From: Hydrangea macrophylla
Lineage: Eukaryota > Streptophyta > Magnoliopsida > Cornales > Hydrangeaceae
DNA: 64,000 nt
Reading direction: 5' to 3'
Assembly (NCBI GenBank): GCA_033977485.1
Contig: CM066991.1
Location: 50,880,850-50,944,849 of the forward strand
Shown: positions 35,988 through 48,520 of the stretch, piece by piece
Layout: every line of letters begins with the position of its first letter
How positions within the stretch are numbered: position 1 is the first letter of the stretch
The notes under the pieces: model-generated
Databases searched by the model: none
What the model was told of the DNA's origin: nothing
Seen by the model: only the letters and a program-made list of their open reading frames with translations
Translations under genes and position numbers: made by a program

Positions 35988-37415
35988 CTCTTATCGTGCA
36001 TCCATCCTCTCTAACGTCGCAGACATCTTACTCATCATTTGAATTAATTGTTGCGTTAGATTCACGTTAGAAAGAGGATCTTCCTCTTGTGACTTTTTGT
36101 GTGGGGGAATGTACACGTTCGATTGTTGATTAGAGGGTTGCGCTTGGTTATAGTTATTAGGTCTATTTTGATTGAATGGCTGGGGCTGCCTATTGAATTG
36201 CCCTTGATATTGGTTATTGTTATTATAGGGCTGTTGTTGGTATTGATTTGGGTCCCATCATTATTTTTCCAATCAAACCCGGGGTAATTCCATCTATTGT
36301 TATTATTTTGTGAATTATAGTTATTGTAGGAATTCCCCGCCCCCCTGTACCGTTGCATGGCATTTATTTCCCATGGGGGGTTGTTCTTAAAAATACGGCA
36401 CATTGGGACAGTATTGATTGGTATGTCCCAACATGTTGCATGTGCCGCAGGGTTCTTCAGGTAAAACCTGCCTAGAACCTTCCCCTTTCATCCCTAATTC
36501 CTCTACTTTCTTAGCTAATTCCTCATATTTACTCATTAGGTGATCTTCGCTTTTTAGTTGGTATAAAATTTTCTCCTCTACACAGGATATCTGTGAGCGT
36601 GGGATATCTTCAAAATTTGACCATTCATGGACATGTTCAGCTAGCCACTCAAAGTGAGCTTCAGCTTCTTCAGTATTTTTGCGCAGAAATGGTCCTGAAC
36701 TCATAGGCTCGACCAACTTTTTAGTTTCACCATTTAACCCTTCGTAGAAGTAGCTTATGGTTCGCCATTTCTCATACCCATGATGTGGGCATGATAGAAG
36801 CAAATCCTTGAAATGCTCCCAAGTTTGGGTGAAGGTTTCATTGCTCTTTTGTTTGTAAGAGTTAATTTGTCGTTTAAGCTCAGTGGTCATGCGAGGTGGA
36901 AAGAATTTCTTTAGAAATGCAGTGTTCATCGCATGCCAGGTGTAGATTGAATTCGGCTTCAACGTGAGTAGCCACGCTTTTGCTTTATCCTTCAAGGTGA
37001 AAGGAAATAGCATTAGGCGTGTCACGTCTACAGGACAATTTTGTGAAAATGCTTTACACACATCCTCGAAGTCCTTGACGTGTAGATATGCCTTCTCGCT
37101 ATCCATTCCATGGAAGGTAGGAAGGAGTTGAATCATTCCATTGCGAAATTGAAATTCGCCAGCATGAGGTGGAATGAGAATACAAGAAGGTGTTGGAGCA
37201 TGTTCAGGTGTCATGAGATCGCACAAAGGACGAAGTGAATCGTTGATTGGGACAACCACATTATCACAGTTCTCACTTTGATTATCGGCCATTGAATCAA
37301 TAGGTGTAGCTATGGGATTAATAGAATTAGAAGAATCGGCTAAGTAGAATGGTTTTCCAAGAATTCCTTCGATGGAATTTTCGGACATGAACGGGAAAAA
37401 TCCTAAAAGTTTCAA
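35988..37415 (-). pseudogene. gag: Athila gag (open N-terminal 342 codons, then frameshifts)
   Basis: The open frame 36387-37415 covers the Retrotrans_gag domain (AYLHVKDFEDVCKAFSQN, FTLKDKAKAWLLTL, FFPPRMTTELKRQI). It ends in a CCHC knuckle, CGTCNMLGHTNQYC, before a stop at 36387. The Asn/Gln/Pro-rich remainder is seen in shifted frames down to about 35990. The ATG may be 37415 or the later one at 37388 (MSENSIEG). Gag would form the retroelement particle. The second half is lost to frameshifts. Confidence 0.85.
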
Positions 37416-37493
37416 ATCTAAAGAAGAAAAGAAAAAGGAAACAGAAATAGATAAAGATAGATTGAGGTAAACTAAGTATTAATTCGTCGCCTT

Positions 37494-37510
37494 CCCCGGC
37501 AACGACGCCA
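37494..37510 (-). other. primer-binding site of the Athila-like element
   Basis: The minus strand TGGCGTCGTTGCCGGGG lies just inside the 5' LTR. It resembles the Asp-tRNA-type PBS of Athila elements with one difference. The exact primer tRNA is not verified. Confidence 0.75.
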
Positions 37511-37516
37511 AAAACC

Positions 37517-39159
37517 TGACATGAGAATTTTTCTGTGTGCGCTTGCCTGCTATACCCAAGTGTAAGTAATCGTGCAAGTAATATAGTACTGGAAGTCCAG
37601 GTCAATCCCACAGGGAAGGTTTGGAAATTAATTACCTAGATTAAGCTCTAAAAAGAAAAAGAAAATTTAATGCTTAAGGAAACTGTAGAACACAGAGTTC
37701 TATGATTAACAACTATTAAAATTAAAAACAACTAAATTACTTTAAACTAATAACTAACTAGTTAACTAGAGCAATATTTTAAAACTGGTTTTCTTAATAA
37801 AAGAGAAGTGTTGGGATCACACAAATCCACAGTGACCTAGCCATCTACCATGCAATTACGTTAAAGCTTGTTGGAGTACATCTTCTACAATATTCCGTAT
37901 TTTTCTAAAGATAGAGAATCCATAGCCCTTTCATGACCGGGACTATATCATCCAAATTAAGTTCAAAATACATGAAAGCGGTTTAAATCAATAGTTAAGA
38001 CTCGCACCCACAATGGTGTTAGCATTGAGAGTGGTTTGCAAAAGATATTGAAGAAAAATGCTTTAAGGCTTTAAGTTTAGAGACTGCTTCGACAAACTGA
38101 GCATTTAGGGACAGTTTGATAACAAATCCATAAAATAGAAAGTCTAGGAATACTGTATTGAATGTTCTCAAGAATCAGAGGTTTCGATCGATCGACGCAC
38201 TTTCGATCGATCGAACATCTTCATCTCTCGATCGATCGAAATGTCTTCGATCGATCGACTGTGTCTCTGCTCCGATCGATCGAAATAACTTCGATCGATC
38301 GAACACAGGAATTATTCTGCTGCATGGCAGAGGCTTGAAATCACAGTATCATCGCGATTTCCCAACCCAAGGACTACTCAGACATAGTCTGGAGTGTCTT
38401 AAACTCATTTTTAATGTAAAAGTCCATTAAGGATGCGTTTGGTTGCGATTTTAACATAAAAACTATGAAAACTATAAGTGTAACACAATTTAGCATGCAA
38501 GATTGTGATTAACTTTACTAATACTACCAGAAATGATAAACAAATTATAAATAAACTGAAACAACAGACCTGAGATGATGTATTACGATCAAACCACGTA
38601 CAAATCCAAGAACAAGCAAGATTGTACTTTGAAACCTACAAAAACAATATAAACTCTCTAACTTTCTCTATAAAATGACAAAAACTAAAAGTGGGCGTCG
38701 TTTTCGACGAGAATACAACTGGTATATATAGAAAAACCTAAGGCTAGGGTTACAAAAGATGTCCCCGCTGCGTGCGCGTAAGTTCTGATAAAAGCCATGT
38801 TCGATCGATCGAACATCTCTTGATCGATTGAACTTCTGGGATTTTCGAGCACTTGAACTGCTTTCGATCGATCGAAACCTCGATCGATCGAGCCTTCTTC
38901 GATCGCTCGAAACTCTCATTTTTGACTTGTCTTTATTGAACCCAAGCACTTCCTTTTATCTTCCTTATTCAATTCTTCACACAGCAACAGTAATCTGCAC
39001 ACATAACCACTAAAACAATACCGCTTATCATAGATTAATCATATTGTGTAAAAACTGGCATTGTAATTCAAATTGTAGATAAACAGGGGAATTGTAAACT
39101 AATTTAGTGTATTTTCTTCTTTTTGCGCGGTTGTATTTTACAAATACCCCCGCTTGTCA
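37517..39159 (-). mobile_element. 5' LTR of the Athila-like element
   Basis: It is 1643 bp. In transcription order it has a palindrome group at 38800-38910, TATA at 38723-38730 and a second palindrome group at 38183-38310. Palindromes are better preserved here than in the 3' LTR. The outer end is followed by TSD TGGTG. Confidence 0.9.
38723..38730 (-). promoter_or_regulatory. TATA box of Athila 5' LTR
   Basis: TATATATA lies about 70 bp downstream of the U3 palindrome group and about 415 bp upstream of the leader group. Confidence 0.6.
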
Positions 39160-39341
39160 TGGTGATTCCAGAAAACCTTCACCAATGGAATCTCCTTGTT
39201 CCCCAGCTTTTTAATCTCTCTATCCAAAATCTGCACCGGTTTCTCTTGATACGTTGCATTGTCATTCACTTCTATGTCTCTGAAATTGATCACGTGTTGT
39301 GTAGCACCCTGGTGATACTCTTTTAGCATACTGTGGATATC
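39160..39341 (-). pseudogene. chromovirus B pol, right half (chromodomain-type tail)
   Basis: The minus strand encodes HSMLKEY, then NFRDIEVNDNATYQEKPVQI and LDREIKKLGNKEIPLVKVFW, the end of a chromovirus integrase. It continues in frame at 8613 once the Athila element and one TSD are removed. Its upstream side is cut at 39341 by the Tat-like LTR. Confidence 0.85.
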
Positions 39342-42300
39342 ACATTTTTCTTACCCACATCTTTTCTTTTAAAATCATTTTCAATTTAAAACACAAAACA
39401 ATGAGTTGCCACTTAATTTTTTAAAATGGAAAATTAAGAAACCATTTTAAAGCAACTGATCTTTTTGCGAAAACAAAGATTAAACTAGGTCCGAGGATTA
39501 TGGAATGAGAAGGGAAGGAGCCCATCGGACTAAAACACCCCTTCTCATCCTATCTCGCGATAGGCCTGTACTGAACATCCTTTTAATCGATTTAATAATC
39601 TAAGCATGTCATCAACTAATACATATGTATAAATATACATTACAAAAGCATGTCTAAAGGGTGTAAAATTGCAAGTGATAAAATATCATTCAAAAATCAT
39701 ATAATTTAAGTAGAAAGTAATATGATATGCAAATAGGGAACTATAGAAACTTACCAGGGATCCATGCCATGAGTATTAAACGTGCAATGCATACGAATAG
39801 AAAGATCCTAAGAAAAGGTCTGTAATCACATATATTCACATAAGGCAAGATCCTAATTCTAGTGTGTCGTGCATGAGGTCATAAAATCAATAAAAAATCA
39901 AGGAATTAAGTAAACTAGAGAAAGGGTTGAGAAGTTGTACCTCAAGTATGCTGCAAAACAAGGGTTAGTCCACATACTTTAGGAAGAATGTATAATATCG
40001 GATAATTATTCCTAAATGTCTGTGGATACCTGCATTTGGGCCCACTTTTGTTGTTTTTTTTTAAAACAATAATAATTTTCAAATTCAAATTCAAAATCAA
40101 AGAGTCGCCACTTAATTTTTAAAGGAAAATTAAGAAACCATTTTAAAAGCAAGCCGATCTTTTGAGAAACCAGAAATTCTAGGTCTGGGATTATGGAATG
40201 AAAGGGGAAGGAGCCCGGCGGACTAAAACTATGAACTTGTGATTGAATTTACCTAATTCTACCAAGGATTGAGAAGGTTAGCTCTATGACCTCAAGGATT
40301 TCTTCTATTTCTAGGGAAGCTCTTCCAAAAATCTTCAAGTTCTTCTTCAATTCTTCAATTTCTTCAAGAAAACTTTATTCTCTCTCTCAATTCTTTCTCT
40401 ATTGTATATATAACTCCTGTATCTCTCTCTAAGATTAAGTGAAAAATTCAAAAGTCAAGTAAAAGTTTCTCTAATGGAGATGAAGGTCTGTTTATATAGA
40501 CCAACATGACAAGGTTAAATGGGTAAATTCGGGTGGAAATTCATGTGCAAAGTTTTCTTCTAGAACATATGAGAAAAGCAGTCTGTTATAGTTTGCGGCA
40601 CTCGATGACTGCCTGCGGCACTCGGTGACTGCCCGTGGCATTCACTGAATGCCGGGCGGTACTCAGTGAGTGCCGCCGGCTTTCCCGCGTGTCGCGGCTA
40701 ACAGAATTTTGCCCTCTTTTTAATTTTCAACATATATATTAACATAAACTTAATTTATCTAGTAAACTATATACTAATGTACTTATATTTGCAATGTACT
40801 TTATTAAAATGTACCCATATGCATGGTGTACATTCCCATATATCCTTTTATTTCTTTTATTTTTTCTTCTTTTTTTCTTTTCTTTTCAAGACTTTTTTTA
40901 AAATTCTTTTTTTTTTTTTCACTTTCTCCTTATATATATATTTTTAGAACTCTTTCTTTTCTTCTCTCTCACTCTTATTTTATTTTATATATCTTATTAT
41001 CATTACTATATATATATATATTTTTTTTTTTTTGAAGGTATTCTCAGACTGATTTTCTCACACGTTCTTCAACGTTCAGGTTTCTCTTTGAATACCCAAT
41101 TTCTCTTTCTTTGATTTTTCTTTGATTTTGAAACTTTACTTGAAGAATCTTTGAAGAATTTGAATTCTCTGTAAAATCTTCGAATTTCACCGGTCATCGT
41201 CATCATTGGTCTTAAGAGGTAACCAATCCCTAGATTTGACGTTTGGTCAAAATCGGGGTGTCTACAATGTCTAGCTTAATTCTATCAAGTAGAGGAAATG
41301 ACGCAATCATGAATTCTAATACCGATCTATATGGATGAATGTGCATGATTACATGAACAAGAATAAGCTATCGTATTATTCCTTGGTTTGGATCATTTAT
41401 CCTCTGTATTTAAGTTTAACTAATCATTATTAACACATCGTTTAAGCCCTAGGTCATGGAGAGATCAGTTAGACTATTGTTTGCAAGATATATCAAAGTT
41501 GTGACAGAATTATGAAAATTGAGCAGATTAGAACTTCAAAGAAATAAAAAACATACTTCCCGTGGTTTGATCTTGATGACTTTTGGACATACGATGCCTT
41601 TGTGAGTCTAGTTTCTAACCCAAAAAGAAAATTGAGATTTGAACGGTTAGATCTCCAGGAATTGGACAAACACTAGACATCACTCAGAGACTTACAACTT
41701 TCCGTCTAGAGTTTTTGTGTGATTTTCTAAAAATTGTAAAAAAATCAGAAATGCTTTGGTCTTTTTAGAGTAGCTTCCTAACACATTAAACTATCTAGAA
41801 AAATTTATTTTGAGCCAAGAATGTTTGATTAAGGCTCTGATTCACTCATTTTAAAAACGTGTTACTGTTCTGAAACTCTGGACAGACTGTGGTTGTCTCA
41901 CAAAATCATGACCAAACCACTTTAAACACAAAATCTCCTTGAAACAAAAATCACAGCGGTAGAATTCGAGTTATAAACATTTTCCCGTTGGTTTCATTCA
42001 GCTCCAATGGTTCGATGCTTAATTAAAAATCTATGATCAAAAACAGATTGTGAAGTCACTGCATCATTTATTGAATATAACTTAGATAATTAATTTCATC
42101 CATGAGCCATGGAATTTGGCTTGAACCACACCACCCCTCGTACCATTTGATGGTCATGGGAGGCTAACTACATTTATACCTTGAAAGTCTCGAAGAAATA
42201 TGAAGAAATTTCATGAGACCTAAACATAACAAACCTAAACCATAAAAATGGGTTTAGATTTATTAATCAAGTGTACTAATATCAACTTCAACCTCATTGT

Positions 42301-43225
42301 AAATCATGAGTTTACAAAGGGATTAAAGGATTTCAAATCTAAGGATTCAAATAAGACATTGAGAGTTTCATGAATCTCAAAGACTAAAAGAAAGAGGAGA
42401 AGAAAAATTCAAAGACTCTAAGTATATTTATGATTAGAAAGACTAATTAATTCAAAGTTTTACCTCCAAAATATCCTCAACTCTTTGATTTTGAAGAACT
42501 TCCAAAGACTAATCAAACTTTCCACCTTCTTCAACTCTTCTAAAACTAGCTTTTAATTGTGTTTAGAGAAGAGATTTGAAAGTTTTAAGACTTGGAGAAC
42601 TAATACAACCTCTAGATTCAAAGAAAATTACCACCCTCCATGCAAGAGGATATTCATCCTCTATTTATAGACAAATTTGAAGGGGTATTTCAGTCATTTT
42701 AGAGAAGAAAATCTTAATTCGGACTGTCCTTGGTAGTACAAAATGTGCTGTATTACAGCTGGTTGTTACAAAAATGCGACACTCAATGGAGATGGAAGCG
42801 GCACTCGCTGAATGTCAGAGTGGCACTCAGTGAATGCCGGCGCGGTATTCTCTGAATGCCGCAACGACACTCATAGAATACCGCAGACAACTCCATGGAC
42901 TGCCATCTTTTCAGGATTTTCAAATTTATCGGCACTTGAAGCATTTTAGCGATAGTTAGTGGATGCCGTTGCGGCTCTCCCTAAATGCTGGTCCAGCAGT
43001 TAGGGAGTGTCGTAGCGGCAACCCGTAACTGCTGCATATTTGCCCAAGTGCCATTTTGCCTCTATTTTCCTCTTTCTTTCTCTTTGCTTTTTGTTCAGGT
43101 TAGAGTCTTTCGAAGAGTTTGAATCATCTTTGGAAGTCCTAGATTGGCCGGACATTGTCATCATCGCGTCTTGGAGGTATCACTCCCCTTAACTCGATTG
43201 TTTGGTCAAAATTGGGGTGTCTATA
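39342..43225 (-). mobile_element. 3' LTR of a Tat-like Gypsy element (with nested solo LTR)
   Basis: On the minus strand it starts TATAGACACCCC (expected TGTAGACACCCC) at 43225, next to the purine tract GAAGAGGGGCAAAC. It ends GATATCCACA at 39342. Without the nested LTR and one TSD copy it is about 2.63 kb. TATA (CTATAAATAG) lies at 42661-42670, with a palindrome group (GGCACTCAGTGAATGCC type) upstream at about 42778-43030. The element's gag-pol would lie to the right, beyond later insertions. Lineage is inferred from LTR ends, antisense PMD gene and 3'-UTR arrays. Confidence 0.62.
40021..41266 (-). mobile_element. solo LTR related to the Tat-like LTR
   Basis: It is 1246 bp from TGTGGATACCTGC to GGGGTGTCTACA, with TSD ATGTC at 40016-40020 and 41267-41271. 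It shares an approximately 200-bp block (CGCCACTTAATTTT to GGAAGGAGCCC) with the surrounding LTR, so the two are subfamilies of one lineage. TATA (minus TCTATATAAA) is at 40491-40500. Palindromes lie upstream at 40598-40690, including GGCATTCACTGAATGCC at 40637-40653. No internal region is left, so it is an LTR-LTR recombination product. Confidence 0.9.
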
Positions 43226-43569
43226 GTTTGCCCCTCTTCGACGGAGCTCGTGGAGCAACGCGAACCATAAGTGAAAGTCGAAGCCTGTGTGAAGACAAGC
43301 CTTTGACCAAACAATCGGATTTAGGTAAAAACAAAGTGCGTTGCAAAAAGAAAGCCAGTGCGCAGCAAAATTCCAATTGGTCGTACTCCATGATGAGCTA
43401 CCTACGTATCCCCACAGGAATCAGACCAAGACCTAGTTCGGGCGGGAGTCAGGCATACGCAAGCACAAGTAATCATACAGATGAATGCTCCTATCCTGTC
43501 GTGATGCACATGCTCATGCAATGGTATTTTTCAAATGAACTCGACCGAGCAAGTGCCATGCTTACTCTA
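43226..43569 (-). other. Tat-like 3' UTR next to the LTR
   Basis: Non-coding DNA lies between the purine tract and the insertion site of solo LTR D, and continues at 49720. A long + strand ORF crosses the LTR edge and is not a gene. Confidence 0.5.
43565..43569. other. target-site duplication of solo LTR D (left)
   Basis: CTCTA here is repeated at 49715-49719. Confidence 0.9.
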
Positions 43570-45706
43570 TGTAACACCCCAATTTTTGGACAACCAAATA
43601 TTTAATCCAGAGCATGTATCCAGACTAATATTCAATTTCTAAAACACCGAGAGTGACACCCTCACACAGGCTAATAAATAATTTATTTGAAAATAGAATT
43701 TAATACTCATTAAATAAGGACACGTGATCCTGTGTTAATATAAAAACTATGTATTATTAAACTTATATTCCCAATCCTCCATTTCATTATAAAAGAAATA
43801 ATATTCCATTACAAATATAATACCATTTTAATTTACAAAAGGAATACAAAATTCATTAAATAAAATTTCTTACAAAGTTAAGAAAAAAAGAAATAAAGTC
43901 TATACATCCGATGGTCAGAGCAACTACAACGTTCCAATGCCCAAAGACTCCACAGCCAAGCACAACGGTCACATCATCAAAAGCAATATACTGCACATGT
44001 CATCCAACTACGTTTCAAATGGAAACGCACCCGAATGCATAACACACTCGGGTCAGTCACATGACTGGTATGAGTTAAACAAAAATAACAAAATCTAAGG
44101 GCTCCAACCTGAACCCGTCGACTACAAACCACATTACAACACTATTGGGCCAAGACAGGTAGTTCCACACACATATTTGGACAAAAGAGTAGTTTCCATT
44201 TATGTGGTGGCAAGTAGTTTCTTGCCCAAAATCTAAAGCTACTACAAATTTCATATTTACCCATTTACTTATGGTGAGCCAAACCTATAAAATATTAGTG
44301 GGCCCACCATCCTGCAAATTGAAAGATCACAAACCAAGCAAACAATTCCGTATACAAACCGTGCACATTCTAACTCAAATGTCGCATTCATTATTCCACG
44401 CTTATCAGTCTTATGAAATAATCCATATTCATTACTTATTAGCCTTAATTTATCTTTTCATTCCCTAGCTTCACCACTTGGCCACCCTCCATGGTACAGC
44501 CCACACATATATCCCATGTGTGCCCGGACATACTATGTACCAACATCCACTCCGGTGCCAGTTTGGTTGGGGTATCAACCAAACCAGATATACACAACGG
44601 AAGGCCGGTCAATATGCCTAGACGTCTATACAATATAAGCCGAGCATAAGGCTTAGCCTAGCTTGATCACGAAGCCACTGGCAAAAGTACACTCAACAAG
44701 TCTTAAGCCAGCTTGATCACGATGCCATTGGCAAAAGAGTGCGAGCTACCAAAAACAATAACGCAACAACGGGGAGTAGTGAACACTAAGGAATTATGTT
44801 GCGATTATCACTTATCGTTTGTATTATTCCAAAAATTGTGAATTTCACGTTTATCACATAGTTCCGTCTCATCATATTCTAATCACATCTCTAACCTTTA
44901 GATGCATTCCAATTTCTTACAATAAAAGGGTTTTTATCAATTAGCTCATAACAATCTTCCCTCAATAAGTTCCAATCAAATTACAAGATTCCCAATATAC
45001 TATTCAATGTATTGAATTTACTCCTTTTTATCAAAATGACCACAAAATAAGGTCACTTATTTCAGGTATAATAACCTCAACCCAACATTCAATATTAGCC
45101 TACAAGAAACACATAATAAAAATTCACATTCTCATATCATAAAGTATTTACTTAAACATTTTTCACTGCTACTGAAATTGTAAATTTCTGCCCAAACGGT
45201 GCAGAATCGGGAAAAACTCTATTAGACAAAAGTTGTGCAGAATCACGTTTCCTACAGACTTACGTGAACAGAATTCCATGATTCTAAGCCATGGTTTTAT
45301 GATGTTTTTTCAAAGTTTCTGCCACTATTAAAATAAAAAATAAAATGAATTTTCTATTATTTATTCATTATCAAAATTATTCCCCTTTGTGTATTTATCA
45401 AATTAACTATCCATATGATCTATCCAAATACACCGAGATCACATTCATAAAATCACATGAAGAAAAATAAGTATTTATCATTCAATAATAACGAATGTGG
45501 ATTAACACACAATTTAACACAAACCACAAAATTAACAAGAAATAATTGGATTCTCTTGCACATACATATACATACGTGTATATATATATACCCAAATATA
45601 AATTTTAACTCACCTAGTTGATCAAAAATTGACAACCACGAACGCCCCGCGATTCCACACATGCCCACGAACCCGAGACCCTTCTCCTTTCGTCTTCTTC
45701 TTCTTC

Positions 45707-45710
<4 letters not shown>

Positions 45711-45762
<52 letters not shown>

Positions 45763-45784
45763 TCTCTCATACACACACACACAC
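45711..45784. repeat. (CT)n and (AC)n microsatellites in LTR D
   Basis: A long CT run is followed by CATACACACACACACAC. ORFs reading Leu-Ser repeats across it are artefacts. Confidence 0.9.
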
Positions 45785-46001
45785 ATGTCTGTTCTCTCTT
45801 TGGGTGGCTAGGGTTAATGATATATGGATATCATACTCTCCTAACTAGGTTTATAAAACTACTAACACTTGACTACACAAGAATCCCGTTTTTCTTCTTG
45901 TGGGCTCACAAAAGAGACCTAAATGAGCTCAGAATGCAATCTAAACAACTAAAATAGCTAACCCAAATGGTACTCATACCTCGGGTACTTAATTTTCATG
46001 T

Positions 46002-46006
46002 TAAAT
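46002..46006. other. target-site duplication of the non-autonomous element (left)
   Basis: TAAAT here is repeated at 49366-49370. Confidence 0.88.
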
Positions 46007-46331
46007 TGTTTGGACCATAATTTATATTTATATGTATTAGTATATAAAGTCATATTATTATATTATATTATTATTATAATTGTCACATGGAAAACCAATT
46101 CAAATTGGTTGGTGGTTACTTGGAAGTTAAGTGAAAGACACTTGGCATCACAAGGGGAGATCAAGATTGGTTACTTGAAGATTAATGGTGATGATGAAGA
46201 TGGAAGTTGCTTAAAGACACTTGTCATCATAGGAGCATCTCCCACTAATTGGTAGTTGTAGGAATTTGAATTATTAGTTCTTATTGTTGAAGGGAAATGT
46301 AATTCAAATTCAAAGTAGTTATAGGTTTGTA

Positions 46332-46342
46332 TCTATAAATAC
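46332..46342 (+). promoter_or_regulatory. TATA box in the non-autonomous element LTR
   Basis: TCTATAAATAC is preceded by AT-rich sequence. It is repeated in the 3' LTR near 48943. No palindrome group is seen upstream, unlike most other LTRs here; only one CCAATT/AATTGG inverted pair at 46093-46106. Confidence 0.6.
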
Positions 46343-46751
46343 ACATGATGTAATCCTTTGTAAGGGTCTTTGACCACACAAACAAATGCATTAATATATC
46401 TACTTTATTTTCTTCATCTATTCGGCCACCATGGCCATTAGTTTAGGTAATTTAATTTAGCCTAATTAGGAGTAGTGTACCTTTACTTTGCTTTTACTTA
46501 CAATTCTTAGGAGTAGGAGTAGTTATAACATAGTTTAATCACTTCGAAGGTATCCTTCGAACTCTCTCTTCTTCTTCTTCTTCTCCTTCTTCTTTTAGTT
46601 TTTTAGTTCATCTCACACGTTTAAGTCCTTGTTTAAGGCATCGAACGTCACCACAATTTGCTTGGTGAGGCGCAGTTTGGATCACACACATTGGCAATTT
46701 GCTTGCCTGGCACGCTCACACACACTTATAAATTTTCCAACCAAACATTTT

Positions 46752-46769
46752 TGGCACGCCCGGTGGGAC
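46752..46769 (+). other. primer-binding site of the non-autonomous element
   Basis: TGGCACGCCCGGTGGGAC starts four bases after the LTR. It begins with TGG as PBSs do. The matching tRNA is not identified here. Confidence 0.6.
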
Positions 46770-46781
46770 TCAAGTGTCAAG

Positions 46782-47396
46782 ATGAATTTTGAAGGGTGGT
46801 ATGTTGTACCCTCGTCAACGCCAAAATTTGGTAGTAGTAATTACGAATGGGTGTATGCGTCACCCCCATTAACACCAAATCTTGGTGACAACAATTTTGA
46901 AGTGTTGTATGCTTCACCACCATCAATACCAAATTATGGTGGTAAACAATGGTTCACTGATTTAGTTCCATTATTGGAAGAATTGAAGGATCAAGCATTT
47001 AGTTTAAAAACTAAAATGTATGAAATGGCTTGAGGGGTGTCAACTATTCTTCAAAATTACGAGCCAATGAATGAAAATAAATCTATTATGAAGGACCTTC
47101 ATGATCCTTTAATGGTGGAAACAAGAAAATCACCAACACCATCATCACCCCTATTGGTTAATCAACCAAATGATTGTGATCAAAATACACTCGGGGGGTC
47201 CATTTTACAACCAAATATGGTTGAGGATCATGAACATGCTTTTGTTCATACATTTGGGTTTTTCGACATTGCACAAAGTATTGAAATTTATGACTTATTT
47301 AAGCCACTTTATACTTTGGTTTTAGATGGTCAATACCCACTTTGGCTCTGTGGTGCTCATCAAAAATGGGTTATGACTATGTGGATTTTTCTATAG
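46782..47396 (+). pseudogene. short ORF of the non-autonomous element, one TGA
   Basis: An ATG 12 bases after the PBS region opens 83 codons, TGA at 47031-47033, then the same frame stays open for about 120 codons more. The first part has three imperfect repeats of about 17 residues built on YASPPxTPN and ends in LVPLLEELKDQAFSLKTKM. The second part is NQPNDCDQNTL followed by an aromatic-rich end (YTLVLDGQYPLWLCGAHQKW). No family is recognised. Its position is that of gag. It could be a gag relic or a protein peculiar to this family. Confidence 0.5.
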
Positions 47397-47689
47397 CAAG
47401 ATTTTTATGAAAACAACGAAAATTATTGACTGAAAATTTTAAGCAGTCATACGGCTACTGTGTTAAATCGAACAATTTTGACTGATTGAAAAAAAAAAAA
47501 ATATTGAATGTCAAGGCTTACTGCCTTATTTCCATGAATGCATTCAACTTCGAGTCACTTTTGGTGAGACTCGAGTATCATGGTTGAAGTTTCTCCAAAG
47601 GCCATCCAAACATTTGGATTAATTTCCATTGAAGATAGATATTAGAAATTCGATGGTTGTAACTTTTTTGAAACAATGTATTTTATGAT

Positions 47690-48520
47690 TTGATACATTT
47701 ATATTGGTTTCGAAGCCAGATTAAAGTTATTTATTTTATGTTTGAAGTAATTAGATTGGCTTCGAGGCAAAGTTTAAGCCATTATTTGGTTATTTGGTGT
47801 TCAAAATTAGTTTATTGGTTTCAAACCAATTTAAAAACAGTTTATTTTGAGTTTGAAATTATTATTTTGGCCTCGAAGCAAGTTATTTGATGTTTTAATC
47901 CTTTTTGTTGGCTTCGAATTAAGTTTAAAGCCATTGTTTTGGCACTCGAAGCTATTGTGTTTACTTCGAATTTGGTTTTAAGCCATCATTCTTTGATCAA
48001 ATCCTTTTCATTGGCTTTGAAACAACTTTGAAGCCATTGTTTTGTATTCATATATATATATATATATATATTTTATTGTCTTCTAAGTAAGTTAAAAGTC
48101 ATTTTTTTTTGTATTCAAGGCTATTGTATTGGCTTCGAATCAAGTTTAAAGCCACTCTTTTGTGTTCGAAGCTATTACATCGGCTTCGAAGCAAGTGTTA
48201 AGCCATTAATTTTGTGTTCGAAGCAATTATGCAGGCTTCGATGCGAGTTTAAAACCATTATCTTGTGTTCGAAACAACTAGATTGGCTTTGAAGTAAGTT
48301 TAAAGCCATTGTTTTGGCGCTTGGAGCTATTGGGTATACTTCGAAGCAAGTTTAGAGCCATCTACTTTGAGTTCGAAGTTATTCTATATATTTCGAAGCC
48401 AATTTAAAGCAATATTTTGTGTATTCGAGACTTTTATTGGCATCAAACCAGTATTAAAACAATTTATTTTGTGTTCAATGTTATTATATTGGCTTCGAAG
48501 CCAATTCAAAAAACTGCTTT
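47690..48520 (+). repeat. tandem array of ~52-57 bp units with TTCGAA core
   Basis: About 14 imperfect units of the form TTGGCTTCGAAGCAAGTT...AAGCCATT...TTCGAAGC run through this stretch. An (AT)n run interrupts near 48050-48070. GCTTCGAAGC is itself a palindrome, so single strands could form hairpins. No reading frame is kept across the units. Confidence 0.8.

Larger units (their letters stand above)
8619..39159 (-). mobile_element. Athila-like Ty3/Gypsy retrotransposon, defective, with two nested Copia elements
   Basis: The element is bounded by LTRs of 1643 bp (5', 37517-39159) and 1630 bp (3', 8619-10248) with a perfect 5-bp TSD. Without the two Copia insertions it is about 13.1 kb. In transcription order it holds a PBS, gag, protease, a stub of reverse transcriptase, part of integrase, a split accessory ORF, an internal promoter, and an ORF resembling the plant transposon protein or env-like ORF of Athila elements. 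Gag and IN sequence features ([46 protein letters not shown]) point to the Athila lineage. Many stops and a large pol deletion make it non-autonomous. Confidence 0.88.

Noticed and set aside
40823..41035. 70-residue very hydrophobic + strand ORF
   Set aside because: Low-complexity T-rich DNA inside a solo LTR gives Phe/Leu/Ile runs; no start context or conservation.
43144..43605. 153-residue + strand ORF
   Set aside because: It crosses the end of the Tat-like LTR, its purine tract and the first bases of LTR D, so it is an accident of the junctions.
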